Shown: positions 11,196 to 23,739, counted from the first letter of the stretch. The stretch is 64,000 nucleotides of DNA from Cristatella mucedo (GCA_009760855.2 WPIO01000035.1:791001-855000); one strand, 5' to 3'. The notes: generated by a model not told the origin, from the sequence alone. Numbers and translations are program-made.

Positions 11196-12075
11196 ATATT
11201 TGAGCTTAGAGCATATCTGCCAAATTTCGTGAAATTCCGCGTGCTAGGCACGCGGAATTCCGCTTCCGCTTTCAGTACGGCCTACGGAAAACTTTTGAAC
11301 GGCTGCTACCCCTCTCCAAATACAATGCGATCGCTATCGAAGCAAAATATCGGCTGAATGAAACTCAAATATCAACTGCACATTACACGGCACTGTTTAT
11401 TGAGTATCTGGACTGAATTGCAACTATTTCGATTTTGCATTACCCGCTTATACGACTTAAAGGTACTATTAGAGCAGTCAATGTGTTGAGGTATCTTTTG
11501 GGCGAGCGTGTGATCGGGCGAAACTCCGTAGTCCATTTTTATCAGAGCAATCTCGAGCCTACTTGGTTGATGCACTTTCCGTATACTGCGTAGAATGCGC
11601 CATCGCTATTTGAGCTTCACGAAGCCGATTCGTATTTGGTCGTAGATATCTGTGGGATACGCCTAGAGGACAAGGCATTACGGAGGCTCTCGTGGTTTTA
11701 TTTCTTCATTGTGGATACAATTTAGACTTCAAACTCTCTCAGCGATTATTTCTTCATGGAAGCCTCCTAAATTGAAGCAGCAATGGGTAGCAAAATACTC
11801 GTCGGCAAACACTCGCACATCATATTTAATTTTGACCAGTTTAATAGACACGGAGGCCCGATACTTTAAAAAGACAGCCTACAATTGCAATATTGTGAAA
11901 ACTATCTTAAGAGAGGTAGTTCTTCAGATAGAAACAAAAACGTTGCTTGAGCTATAATTGTTCTGTGTCTAGCATTGCTGCCTCGACAGCACATTTAAGG
12001 ATCTAATGAAGTCACAAATAGGCTGCATTTCTTAGAATCACCTACTCTGGCTGACCTAACATGCACTCGGTAGTC
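11196..12075. other. No recognised gene
   Basis: AT-rich sequence with only short frames. I see no conserved domain, repeat family or RNA gene here. Confidence 0.4.
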
Positions 12076-12078
12076 TGG

Positions 12079-12216
12079 CACTGGTTTGGCCCAGCGGTTA
12101 AGGTGCTCGCCCCGGGGGCCGAGGTCTGGCTGACGTCGTGGCTCGAGCCCCGTATGGCGTATGCGAAGCGTCTGAATAAGGATCAAGTTTTCTTAGGGCG
12201 CCATTACAAACACTTA
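12079..12216 (+). mobile_element. SINE-1 copy, near full length
   Basis: tRNA-derived head with A-box-like tggcccagcggttaaggtgc and B-box-like gtggctcgagcccc, then a tail gcgaagcgtctgaataagga...cttagggcgcc that copies the 3' end of the LINE family in this window. Typical of a SINE using LINE enzymes in trans. Confidence 0.75.
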
Positions 12217-12366
12217 CAGCATATAATCAGACAATGCCTGCATTGCTGGAAATTCGCCGAGAGTGCTGAGATACAGATTTGAATATATCATAACAATCGG
12301 ATAAGAAGACCAGCTCGAGACGCTTTGGTAGCGAAGATCTGCCTACGACGTTCCTTTGCCCGCATA

Positions 12367-12688
12367 AGTGGCTATCGTATCTAACATAGCGACATGTAGC
12401 GGCATGTACACCCTCACTGTTCTACTAATAAGAAATTTGTAAGATGTGCCTCAGTATTTAGTATTATGAACGCTCTGTAGCGGTTCAAGAACTAGAATCC
12501 TTATTAGCTAATGTAAAGTGACTAAAAAGTGGCTATCGTATCTAACATAGCGACATGTAGCGGCATGTACACCCTCACTGTTCTACTAATAAGAAATTTG
12601 TAAGATGTGCCTCAGTATTTAGTATTATGAACGCTCTGTAGCGGTTCAAGAACTAGAATCCTTATTAGCTAATGTAAAGTGACTAAAA
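12367..12688. repeat. 161-bp tandem duplication
   Basis: Unit 12367-12527 is repeated at 12528-12688 with no difference that I could see. The unit is unique elsewhere in the window. Identity implies a very recent duplication or an assembly artefact. Confidence 0.9.
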
Positions 12689-12689
12689 A

Positions 12690-13686
12690 GAAATCAAGTT
12701 CTCTTAGGGCACAATCCAAATGAGCTTTCATTATTTTTTCTTATCAAATTCTATTGCAAAGACAAAATAGACGTAATATACAGGTCGAACTTGCGCCTCT
12801 ACCATCGGCCCTCGAGTTGCTGCACTGTATCGTGCAAGAATGCCGACGGTAGCAAAGTACGCAGAAATTAAGAGTGCCCAACAACCTAAACATAAAAATT
12901 TGAGGTCGCGAGTGAAGAGCATTCTACCTAAAATGCCAGTGAAGGTCACATCTATATACAGCACAAGTCAAAGCGTTAGCGTGCACAACTTTCGCCGCAA
13001 CTCCAAGTCCAAATTACCAATAACAATTGCTTCAGATGCCCAGCACATACATTCTACACGTTAGATTAAGAAGCATGTGTTCCCTAAAACTTGAAATTTA
13101 AGAACCGCTAATCATCTATAGATTGCCCATAATCTGACTGATTTCGCGTGACACGCTTGAATTGCTTTACAATCAGTCTTCTCTACCCTGACCTTGTCAC
13201 GGGAAGCTGCAGCGCACGTGTGCTCAATAAGCTAGAATGGGCAACTGAAAAGTAAGGAGGGCGATCGCCGAAGAATGGCGCTTGTCATACAAATATCGGC
13301 TTTCTGGCTGGTACTTGCCTCCAATATGAATAACAGGATAGTAATACTAGTAGGAATTAGAACCACGGGAAATAATGATAATAATAATAATAATCGGAAA
13401 GTGTTTATGCAAGTAAAACTGTAGATTTGTGTGTACCTTTTTATTAGTTTAAGTTTGAGGAAACAGTTCGTGCGCCGTGCTAAAATGATGATTTTTTGTT
13501 ATATATTTTTTGTTTTTGATCTAGTTTGTGGCTATTATGAGAATTTATTGACTTTCTAGAACGTCTAAACTTTTTTCTCAATCTTACAATATGGTCTGCT
13601 GATCTCTGTTAGCATTGAAAAAAAGTTTCCTAAACACGTGTACCAGAACATACTTTAAATCCAATACGGTGGTTTTGGCCCGCTGC
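12690..13686. other. No recognised gene
   Basis: A SINE-1-like tail scrap (aaatcaagttctcttagggc, 12691-12710) is followed by AT-rich sequence. A short TAA-type repeat occurs at 13376-13393. Nothing else is supported. Confidence 0.4.
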
Positions 13687-14309
13687 ATGCTAGCAAGTCA
13701 GTCGTCTGTACTGATCATGGTCATCGTCTTTGCCATTACTGAAATTGCTACTGTAAAGTCATGCGACTGTCACCAGCCGGACATACCGAAGTGGAGTTGT
13801 AAGTAAAAACTGTTTCACCGAGTGACCATAAAGTTAATACACTGTATGAACAAATTACCCAACTTTGTGTGATTAGTTTGCTTACATGAACGTTGGAAGC
13901 ATCCGCAGACATGATTTTTGGAGATTTTCCTCTTTTATTATCATAACTTATGAAACGCGCGATACGCTTGCCTATCTCAAACGACCAGATCAGCCGTAGT
14001 CCAGGGAATAAATATGCCTTAGCTAAAATGCTTGTAAATTCCTGAATCTGAAAGCCATCACATAACAAACCCCAGCAAGTCAAGTAACCACAATCTTGAC
14101 ACAGTTTTAACTTCGTGGCAGAATGACTTGCTCGGCTAGCCATTGCCAGCGCAGCCGCAAATATCACCACCCTTTTAATGTGCTCATTGCCATGGTTAGG
14201 GTGTATGGTTCTGGGAACTCCACGTCCCCAAAGAATCGAAGAAAATACGTGGAAATACGTCGAATATTGAGTGGCTTTTCTAAAACGACTAAGACTTTGG
14301 CAGCTTTCA
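13687..14309 (+). CDS. Candidate secreted NTR/TIMP-like protein, first exons (partial)
   Basis: Exon 1 (13687 to about 13802) encodes MLASQSSVLIMVIVFAITEI, a signal-peptide-like hydrophobic start, then CDCHQPDIPKWSC. The mature start C-x-C-x9-C matches the Cys1-Cys3-Cys13 spacing of tissue inhibitors of metalloproteinases, where Cys1 chelates the protease zinc. Candidate exon 2 (about 14122-14309) encodes NVLIAMVRVYGSGNST and KYVEIRRILSGFSKTT, resembling the first two strands of a netrin (NTR) fold, and ends at an excellent GTGAGT donor. Joining needs the donor after TGT-AA (phase 2); the stronger GTAAGT one codon earlier would give another frame. A possible next piece follows at 14358. The 3' exons were not found; a LINE fragment lies at 14415-14935. 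The family assignment rests on cysteine spacing and weak strand similarity. Confidence 0.38.
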
Positions 14310-14414
14310 GTGAGTGTTAGGCAAGATAGGCTCGCTAGTCTTGAGTAGCTTTCTCAGTAGGCTACTCATTCGAAGCTCGCACGGTGCTCTACGAGTCGTG
14401 CGATAACTTACGTA

Positions 14415-14935
14415 ACTTTCGTCCACCAGCCCACCTTTGGTCATTCCTATCCAAAACACTTGAGCGAAAGGTTATCCGAGTAGCTATTCAATTAAATTAG
14501 CTCGTCAAAACTTTGTGACCAGTTGCAAGTTGGATTCGGAGCTTAGCATTACGCCGAAAAGCTTTGCTTCGGCTTTACAATGAACTTGTGAGCAATTCTG
14601 ATCAGGATCGGGCCTCTCTGCTGGTTCTTCAAGATCCCTGCGGAACACACTACGCTGTACTTCAGATCCTCTCCGAGCACCTCCCGATACGCTCGGATAT
14701 CACTAGCACGCCGATAAACTGGGCTACGTCATTAGTCAGCGAGAGACGTCAGCGTGCGGATTTAATTGGCCGCCGGTCATTCGGGAAGCCCTTCAAGTAT
14801 GGCGTAAGCCAGGTATCTTAGGCCCCTTGCTTTTCACTATGATTCTCCTGCAAAAAATGCAAAGTGCCTTGTAAGAGAGACCCAGTTGTCTTTAGATGCT
14901 AAACGAATTTCCCATTATTATTATAATTTTTAGCA
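14415..14935 (+). mobile_element. Decayed LINE fragment
   Basis: The plus strand reads FLSKTLERKVI, LLRLYNELVSNSDQDRASLLVL and FGKPFKYGVSQVS, each matching the main LINE ([44 protein letters not shown]) with frameshifts. The catalytic and thumb regions are deleted. It ends in a degraded 3' hairpin (aagtgccttgtaagagagac) and an ATT-rich tail. Confidence 0.65.
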
Positions 14936-15635
14936 CGCCTCTTTATGAAAGCCAGATGAGGTTTCCAGATTGCTGGTTGGAACGCATGTTTACGAACACT
15001 CGCGATTTTATCCGCTCCAAGACTTCACTTCGAATAAAAAAGGACAACGGGCTAGTGCAGCTCATTATTCTTCAGTAGTCTTCGTTATTCCATCCTTCGC
15101 TCGATGGAAAGAAGGCGTGCCAGTGTTATCTTTATGTCAGCGATGACGCTAAAGGAGATTCTACTACGGAGACCCAGTATGACAACTCTTTCAGATTCAG
15201 CGACGTTGAGGCTCAGCTAGTAATCATAGCTCATCCTCTATTCCTTAAAACAGTCAATAGAAATTCAGAACATTGCCAGTCGTAATATAAAATTAATTTT
15301 TATTAAATGAAGATTGCACAGAATTATTTGTTACTTTTTTCCGCATGTCCACATAAAGAGGCAGATTTGTGAATGAATATGTAAACTTTCAACATCAAGT
15401 TTGTATGCTCAGTGAGTTAAGGGTCGGGAATGAAGCACTTGCTTCCTGAGATTGTGTGGCAATAGCTAACTAGACACGAGAATTTTAAGGCTCCTAAAAT
15501 TAAGGGCCTGGATGTATTCCTGTGATTCACATTTTTCGATATAAAATAGCGATCAAAATGCATAAATGGGCGTTCTACCATCTTCCATAGCGCTTTAACC
15601 AGCTTTAGGCTTTTTTGCGGTCGGCTAAAAAAATT
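14936..15635. other. No recognised gene
   Basis: AT-rich sequence with scattered short frames. The missing 3' exons of the candidate NTR/TIMP-like gene could lie here, but I could not identify them. Confidence 0.35.
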
Positions 15636-15639
15636 TATC

Positions 15640-15797
15640 TAATTTAACAGCCTCATTTATATAGCAACAAAAGAGCCTTTACGGCTGTCGCCGCTGCTTG
15701 CAGCGGGCGACGCAGAATTGCCCACTGCAGGGCTCGAACCCACGACCTGGGTCGTAAAGAGCGAGCACCCTACCTCCTGTGCTAAGACGGAGTGATC
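15640..15797 (-). mobile_element. SINE-2 copy
   Basis: Minus strand: tRNA-like body with B-box-like gtgggttcgagccctgcag, then a conserved inner block (gggcaattctgcgtcgcccgc, cggcgacagccgtaaaggctc) and the end tttgttgctatataaatgag. The same order occurs at 58465-58630 and 60010-60180. The tail differs from SINE-1, so this is a separate family. Confidence 0.6.
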
Positions 15798-15799
15798 AC

Positions 15800-16935
15800 C
15801 TGACCTCCAGGGCAAAGACTCGTGAGTGACTAAGGCTTAGTAAACAGTGTTACAGCATGATAGTAGCAGATTTAGTGACAATCAATTTCCGAACAGTTTT
15901 TCAATAGCAGGCAGATACGCAAATATGTTTACGTATGCATGTGCAGTATGTAGTGTGATTGGCTTGGAAAACTTCAAATTCTGAAGCAGGCCAGCAAGAG
16001 TAAGCTGGAACTATAAAGTTAAAAAACTTCCAGCACCCACATTATATTCCGATTGTAGCCCACCCGTCATGCATACTCTGTGGTATTAAGTTAATGTGGC
16101 GAGCTGTCAAGGCTTTCCAGAGCTGGAAGATTCAACGCGAAAACGAGTGACCCACTTCAACATGTTGCTTGATGACCACTTCTCGATAAAAAAATAACAG
16201 ACCATTAGATAAAAAAAAGGATTTTATTTTTAAACGAAAGCTATTCTTTGCAATTACGCGTGCCCACTTCAGCAGAAACTTTAATTGAAGTGAAACTGTG
16301 CGTAGCTAAGATCGTTCCCATCGGCAGGCGAAGGGAAAATGGTGCAATTATTGGCCCGCTTCCGGCAGGCCGGGTTTGCCCCTCTAAAGAACGCGAGTAG
16401 CCCCGGCGGTCGGAGAAGCGCTGTCTAGCTGCAAGCCGCAGGTGTCGGCCACCCGTCAGGCCTCGCGCAGACGCCCGCTCGCTCTCTGATATCGCGGCCG
16501 CCCCTCTCAGTTAGCTGCCGGGCGTCTAGGGCGTCTAAGCCGACGGCGAGCCGAAGTCGCCCGCTTCCACGAGACCGGTTCAGGGCTTTGGGCGCGGCTA
16601 GACGGCGGATTGAACGTCCGCCGCCTAGCCGCGCCCAAGACCACCGATTCGCTAGCGAGTTCGTGGCCTTATTCGGCAGCCAATGGAACGCTCCGCCGTC
16701 GTGGAGTAAGAGCGGCGATGGTGAAATCCACAATCTTGGCACTCGCTACGCCCTTGCCATTGGGCGACGCGCGTCAATATCGTGTACGCCGAATAAATTC
16801 GTGCGATCGAAACCGGGCTGGCTGGGAGGCGACGCTGCGCATCGCCGTCGTTCCTGGCAAGAGTAACGCTGCTTTTTAAAACTTTGAACTTTCTCGAAAG
16901 CACGTGGCGTATGCGTCCCTAACGGCATGCAGGTA
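15800..16935. other. Intergenic; CpG-rich patch with hairpin
   Basis: No gene recognised. 16320-16870 is GC/CpG-rich with frames open on both strands, which is expected by composition. An imperfect GC hairpin lies at 16588-16638. Confidence 0.35.
16588..16638. repeat. GC-rich inverted repeat (stem about 22 bp)
   Basis: Left arm 16588-16609 (ttgggcgcggctag, a, cggcgga) pairs with 16617-16638, with one mismatch and a 7-nt loop. No associated gene. Confidence 0.75.
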
Positions 16936-16939
16936 GGTA

Positions 16940-17180
16940 GCGTAGCCTGCTAACTAACCTGGATGGCATAGCCTTAGTGAGAAGCAAAGCTGAGTTAAGA
17001 GAACAGTTGAGGTTGTGACTAGCATGGACATAGCGTCTCGGGACCGCTGGAAACGATATGCCATAGTTGGCAACAGGAGAGTAGATGTCGTTGCGTAAGA
17101 ATTGCGGAGGCGAGTTCCACGGTCTAGGACATGCAAGCCAAAAGCAGCTATCGCCAACGGTCTTTAAGCGGATCACTTGC
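16940..17180 (-). mobile_element. Decayed non-LTR element C-terminal fragment (second family)
   Basis: The minus strand reads PRPWNSPPQFLRNDIYSPVA, then GISFPAVPRRYVH, with the WNSxP signature found at the end of many LINE reverse transcriptases. It is related to bases 1-170 and not to the main LINE family. Confidence 0.5.
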
Positions 17181-17184
17181 ATTC

Positions 17185-18263
17185 AGTTCGCGCGTGAAGG
17201 TACGGTATTGGTCGCGCGCTCTAAGATTAGAGCCTCCCAACGGTGACAGGCGCGTGGACGCGTGATCGCGCGCTTTAAATCGCACAGAAAAATCCGTTGC
17301 CAATGGGCCTAGCTCTAAGTTAGAAAATGGACGAACCGTAGATACTCACCGGAAGCGAATGAAGTGAGCAACTTTGCTCAGCACCTACGCGAGGAGCATT
17401 GAGCTCAATCGTGTTCTCTAAAAGTGATGTAGTTCTTAAATGAGACCTTGCGATATTAAGTGCACAAGAAAATGCACGCTACGCGGAGATCTTTCTTTGA
17501 AAAGAGAGCAGGTCTGTCTTAGTTAAACAAGGCCAGCAACAATAAAGCCTCACTCGATCAATCACTTCAATCTTTCAGCTAATACTGGCTCTCATTGTTA
17601 TTATTTCTAATAAATTTAGCGGAGATTTCTTTTTTAAACAAACAGACGTCAATTGAATAAAATATGCCAACAGATAGTGGCTTGTAAGTGCGTATGCATA
17701 TAAGCAATATGTACATGTGCGTACCTGTATACTGTATCAAAGTATGCAGAGGCGGAGCAAGGATTTTCGTGTAAGTGACAAGACCCACAAGACTTTCGTT
17801 TAGGTAGGGTTAGACCGCAATTGAAAATGAAAACTTATAGTGTAAAGTCGCAGTGTTTATTCGATAAGAACTCGGCGGTTGCTCGAATTGAATCAAGACA
17901 CAATTTCGTCGTTGGTGATGGCCAGGAAGTTATTCGAACACGGGGCAGGCCAGGTCGCTGCCTGACCGTAGGGGGGGAGGGCGGAAATGCCCCCAGCCCC
18001 TTGGCTCCGCAAATTTAATGTATACATTAAATGCATTATCTCGGGGACGTAAATAAATAGCCATTCTGGCTTCTTATAAATATTTTAATGTTAATTTTAG
18101 ACTAATTGTAGAATCGCTTGCTTTAGTTTGTATATGCTAAGGAAAGTAAGATGCAACGCTCGAAGTGCGACGAATGAAATCGGGGCGCTATATGGCAGAC
18201 GGATTAACCGCACGAGAGCTTTGGCGACAGAAAAGTCTTATATACCTCAGCGTACATGATGCG
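17185..18263. other. Intergenic, no recognised gene
   Basis: No domain or repeat family recognised. This is the space between the convergent candidate NTR gene and the BHMT-like gene. Confidence 0.35.
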
Positions 18264-18269
18264 TTTATT
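18264..18269 (-). promoter_or_regulatory. Polyadenylation signal AATAAA for the BHMT-like gene
   Basis: Reverse complement of tttatt, 57 bp beyond the stop codon on the coding strand. Position and exact hexamer fit the end of the BHMT-like transcript. Confidence 0.55.
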
Positions 18270-18325
18270 AGAAACGCATAGCAAATGGTCGGACGGAACA
18301 TTAGAGGTTCCGCTTAGCTGGCTTT

Positions 18326-19840
18326 CTATTCGTACATGAGTTTGTAGATATTGCTCGTGTAGCGCTTAACCAATTTGTCGTCTGTGCCCATGGCGAAATG
18401 CTGCTTGAGATCTGGAGAATACCTAAAAAGTGAACGTTAAATTTTGGACATTGTTCACTATTTCCAATACGTATTCATTTTCCAGCAGAAAAAAACTACA
18501 AATCCAATGACGTTTACCACTGATAGTGGCAAAATTAATTTTCTCGATTTTCTCAGCATTCTATCCCAATTGCGTGCGTCAGCTTCAGAAACATGGAGAG
18601 ACATTTTAGCAATAACGTGGAAGTCGACTCATGCTGAGGACTTCTAGGAGGAGAGGAAGCAAGGCCGGCAAGTGAAGATTGCGCGACAACTGAAACTCCT
18701 GGACTCGTTTGATCGTATTTTAGGGAAGCATTGGCTGTAACGTAACGATTAAAATAACTTTTGAGCATCCCTGAGTCACCGCGACAGCGTGACTCTCGCG
18801 GTGTACAACTTCAAACCACGAAAAAAGTGGCGATACTGAGCTCACAAAAAAGCTCCACGACCCGGCTAAAACGTACTAATAAAGATTGCTGAAATAGATT
18901 TGCACTTTGCAAGTTGACTAAATTTAAGACGACCACATACTTTAAAATTATAATTTCAAAGCAGCATGCTGCAGAAAGCACTGGGTAGCAGCTCGCTTCA
19001 GTTAGTTGACAGGAGACGCATTTTAAAAAGTGGACAGATAAATGAGATGAACAACTCTAATCTACTTTAATAATTGAGTACTTTGGCTATGACCTGAATT
19101 CGGCTCCATTCGGCTGCAGGAGCAACATGGTCGGAAGTGACTTTATTAGTCCTTCCCAGCTATACGTACTGTATATACTAGTTTCATCCAGTAGTTAATT
19201 GCATCTGCAGTCGTCACGCTGCCAAGAAGAAATAATTAAGATCATTGTCTTGACTAAGTCAGGAAGTTTCAGCTCCATTGACCGCGCATATATAAACAAA
19301 AAATATAATTTATCTGTATAGCGCGTAGCCGGATGAACAGCACGCCTGGAAAAACCCGTACGGGTCACAAACGATTCGCACGGCTCTTGCAGTCCGAAGC
19401 TGTACTTACAAGCCATTCTAGAGGTAGCTAGCACGACTAGCGAGCTTCGCAAATCGAAGCTATCGTTCACACAGCGAACGCCGGCGCTCTAAGTCAACTG
19501 CAAAAACCTGTCGCTGGCGACAGCCACTCTCGAGCAAGCTCTACGCCAGCGGCCGACCCCAGTCGCGAGCCGTTTCTAGTACCCGCACAGCACTGGCTCG
19601 GGTGACGAGATGTTTTTTAGATTGCTGCTTCCAATGCATCGGCCTTTGGGGTAAGTGCAGACGCGTACGCCATTCGCGCCTCGACAAATAGCGTCGCATC
19701 TGCCGAACCATCTGGAGACGTCGTGCGCCCGCAATCTCGACGAATCGAGATTGAGCGGATGTGGAAAAGCGACCGCAGAGCGCGGCGGCGGCAGCGACGG
19801 TGGCGACGGCATCGGCGGCGTCGGTGGCGTCGGCGGCGTC

Positions 19841-19871
<31 letters not shown>

Positions 19872-22800
19872 GCGGGGCACTTACTTGCTGGCGGGTGTCT
19901 GGCGTCCCACGCTTTCGGCGAGCGAACGCATATAGTGGCCGGCGTTGCCGCAGCACAGGCCGACGTAGTTGATGCCCATCTCCTTCGTCGCCTTCCCGAA
20001 CTGCTCAATCTCGCTGCGACCGCAGAGGTGGGCGGGAAGGTCGTAGGGAAACGACCTCGACCCTGCGAACGGTGCATTCGCGCCGCCGTCCGCCGCGGCG
20101 CCTCGACAGAAGCTCGCAGGACAAAAGCGCGCAACTAGAATAATAACTTTTAACTATGCGATTTAATTTATCTAACCGGTTTGTTGTCTTCCAAATAAAT
20201 TAATATTATAAAAGAAACAAAAAATATTGCATTGTACGGCTTGTGTGGAAATAATAATAGTACGTTCAGCCTCGTCATGCATTAATAATTCAGACTTCGA
20301 ATACGGCAAATATCATGTCAGATTTTAAGAAAGCCAGTCAGGCTGCCTGTCAAATCGTTTTTCCCGAAGTGCAGTTAGTTGGATGCTTGTTTAATTTCGG
20401 ACAGAGTCTTGAGCGCGAAGTTAAAGATTTCAATCTTGCAGCAGAAAATTGTGACGACAAAAATCTGCGAATGCTCGTCAAAATAATATTTGCTCTGAGC
20501 TGCGTTCCTGCAGCAGATGCTCCTTCAGATTTCGAAGAATTAGCGAACGACTGTGCTCCTCTAATGGCATCTTAATCAACTAATCAACTACTAGGACGAT
20601 TTATACATTGGCAGACACAAAATGTTATATATATATATATATATATATATATTAAGGCGATATATACATTGGCAGACAGCTAAGAGGTCGACGTTCAAAT
20701 TCAAAGTTTAATTTGAAACTGAAATTAAATGTTTTGGGCCTCTCGAATAACTCCGATACAGCTGCCATTTCTAAAATAAACATCTGAACACTGCGGTTTT
20801 GATTCCAAATTGTACAGAATGGTGTTACGGTTTTACCCACCAAATTTTATGCAATTGCACTTGCTCGTTCTCCTGCTGTGGCCTCAGATGGCCCGGGTTA
20901 GCCAGCCTATTAACACATCCAAACGGCGATACAGCTGCTGTTTCCACAAAAAACTTTGCACAACTGTGGCCTTGATTTCAAACGGTAGAGAAAGTATGCT
21001 AAGTTCACAAACCAAATTTGATGGGATTTTCCTAGCAAGTTCTTAGAATATAGCCTCTGATGGCCCGGTCCAAATGGCTGCCCTTGAGCAGTCAAACTGC
21101 GATACAGTTGCCATTTCAACAAAAAGCTTAACGCAACTGCAGTTTTGATTGCAAATTATGGCAAGCAGTGATATAGTTTAACCCACCAAATTTCATGCGA
21201 TTGCGCTTGCATGATCTCATGCTATGGCGTAAAATGGCCCCGGGCCAGCTAACCTCCCTACATATTCAAACTACGATACAGCTGCCATTTCGAAAATAAG
21301 TGTTTCGCAGTGGCGGTTTTGATACTAATTTAAAGAAAATTGCTTTCAGGGTTTACCAACCAAACTGTATGGCATAGCGCATGGAATTTCTCCTGCTACG
21401 ACCTCAAATAGCCGGGACCAGTGAGCCTCTCTACAGATTCCAACGGTGATACAGCTTCCATTACACAATAGAGGTGGTAAAAATATGGTTGCTCTGCCAG
21501 GTTACAGATAAAAATGTTTTGGGTCTACCCACCCAATTTCATGACATTGGACGGGCATGTTCTAATGCTAAGACTTCCAATGGTCCCTGGCTGTAAGAGG
21601 CCGTAGCAATACAACGCCTTAGCGCAAAATCACAAAACATTTGGCGGGTATATGCGGAAAACTGCTTTCCATAATGAGCATTCAAAACCGCAGTTCGACG
21701 ACGCCTATCGTTGAAACCTTAGCTGTATCGCAGTTGAAAAATGCAGTGCAGGCAAACCGCAGTTGTTCTGCCCTTATTGCGAAAATTGCAGCTGTGTGAC
21801 AGTTCGATTACACACGAAGGCTGGCTGGTCAGGGCTATTGGACGTAATTAGCATGAGAATACCCATGCGCTATGCTATAGTATTTGGCTCGTTAACCTGG
21901 AACCCTATTTCCTACAATGCGAAATCAATACCGAAGTTTCACTATTAGGGAAATGATAGTTTTATTGCAATGCAACATTTCACGGCGGCCAGGGCTGTTG
22001 AAAGCCATTGCATAGAATATGGACGCGCAATTTAACGAAATTTTGAGGGTGAACCCACACCGCCATTTTCCATAATGTGGAATTGAAAGTTACACGACGC
22101 CTATCGTGGAATTAGCAGCTGTATCGCAGTTCGAATCTGCAAATGCGTGTGCTGGCTAAATCGATGCATTCGACGCCGTAGCTCGAGAAAGCACCTGCGT
22201 AATAGCATGAAACTTGCTAGGTAAATCCGCATCACCATTCTGAATTAAGCCACAGTATTCTGAATATTATTGCGGAAATGGCAGCTGTATCGCAATGTAC
22301 CGCAGTTATTTGTGGCACCCAAACGTTTGTGCTCGAAACATCAACAAACTACCTCGGAACAATCCTAGTTAGAGATTAGCTTCAAGGAATTGCAAACAAC
22401 CTGAGCATCTAATGAAAAAGTAGGCTAACATTACACTAACCACACTTGCATGCTGACCCTGTGCATGTCACCCCTAATCGCGTTATTCTTGTTGTTTATC
22501 GAGCATGCTACCACTAACCATTTGATCGTATTTCCTTTGCAGCAAATTTAAAGCGCCTAGAAAGGGATTGAGTTCTCCGAGGGGGATTTATCAAGTGTGT
22601 TATTGTTACTATTACATTATTACTATTTTATCAAATCTTTTTATACAACTATGCCATTTCAAAATATATTTTAAAGCTGGCAAAAATTATATTGCGACGT
22701 AAGTTTCACTATGTATTTATTTTCCTTAGTAAAATACTCTAATTATAAATCTCTATTTAAACCGGCATTCCTTAAAAGAATTTTCGCGCTTTTGTCGGCG

Positions 22801-23116
22801 CGCTATCGTCCTGCGCCCTTATGTCGCTTCGCGCTTTCGTCGCAGCGCTTTTGTCGGCACGCTTTTGTGTCTGTCGCCGCGCGCTCCTGTCGGGAGATGC
22901 GATGACTCAAGAGATGCGAAGCGGTTTCCGCTGCGCATCGATCGAGCGCATGCGCGCGCTCGCGCGCGCGCGCGTCCGCTGCGCATCCAGCCGGTTTCTG
23001 GCGGCCGCGGCTTCGCGCTGCTTACCGTCGGCGTTTTTCAGGCGTTGCATGTTGGGAGCGTCGACGGTGGTGCGGTAAGGCACTGGCAGAGCGCATACCG
23101 GGCCCTGTGCGGAGCG

Positions 23117-23196
<80 letters not shown>

Positions 23197-23739
23197 GTCA
23201 GCGGATCGTCCCTACTGGGTACAGACGGCGAGCTCGTCGATGGCGGCGCGCGAAAGGAAAAGTCGGTCGGCGGCGCGCGAGACGAGCGGCTCCGCCGCGG
23301 CCGGCGAGCGAGCGAGCGACCGCCTGTCGGAGTAGAGAAGTGGCGCGCAGCACCTTGCAGGCGTCGCGTATCTGTTTCAGCAGAGGCAGCATGGTGGCCG
23401 GACCGCGGCCGCAGTTCAGCCCCACGGCGTCGGCGCCCTCGGCCTCCAGCTTCTGCATTGCCTCAACGAGCGTCAGCCCGTCGTGGGTGGTGTCGTCTCT
23501 CGTCGTCGGCGCCATCATGACGACGGCCGGCAGCCCTACGACGCGCGCCGACGCGCGTGGCCCAGCGCGTCGCTCAGGTCGTCGCCCGCTCGCGAGCTTT
23601 AGCCGCTCTCGCGCGCAGGCAGGCGGGCGGGCGGGTGACGTCGCGGCTCCCTCAACCGCGTGCGAGCGTCTGCCCGCCCGCCCGCCCGCCAGCGTGCCCG
23701 CTCGCTTGCCGAAGGGAGAGAGCCGCCGTCGACCGCACT

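Noticed and set aside
19617-20138. Poly-Arg, poly-Gly and poly-Ala frames over the GGC repeat
   Set aside because: Products of the trinucleotide repeat in all frames. The true coding is exon 7 of the BHMT-like gene (20062-19885).
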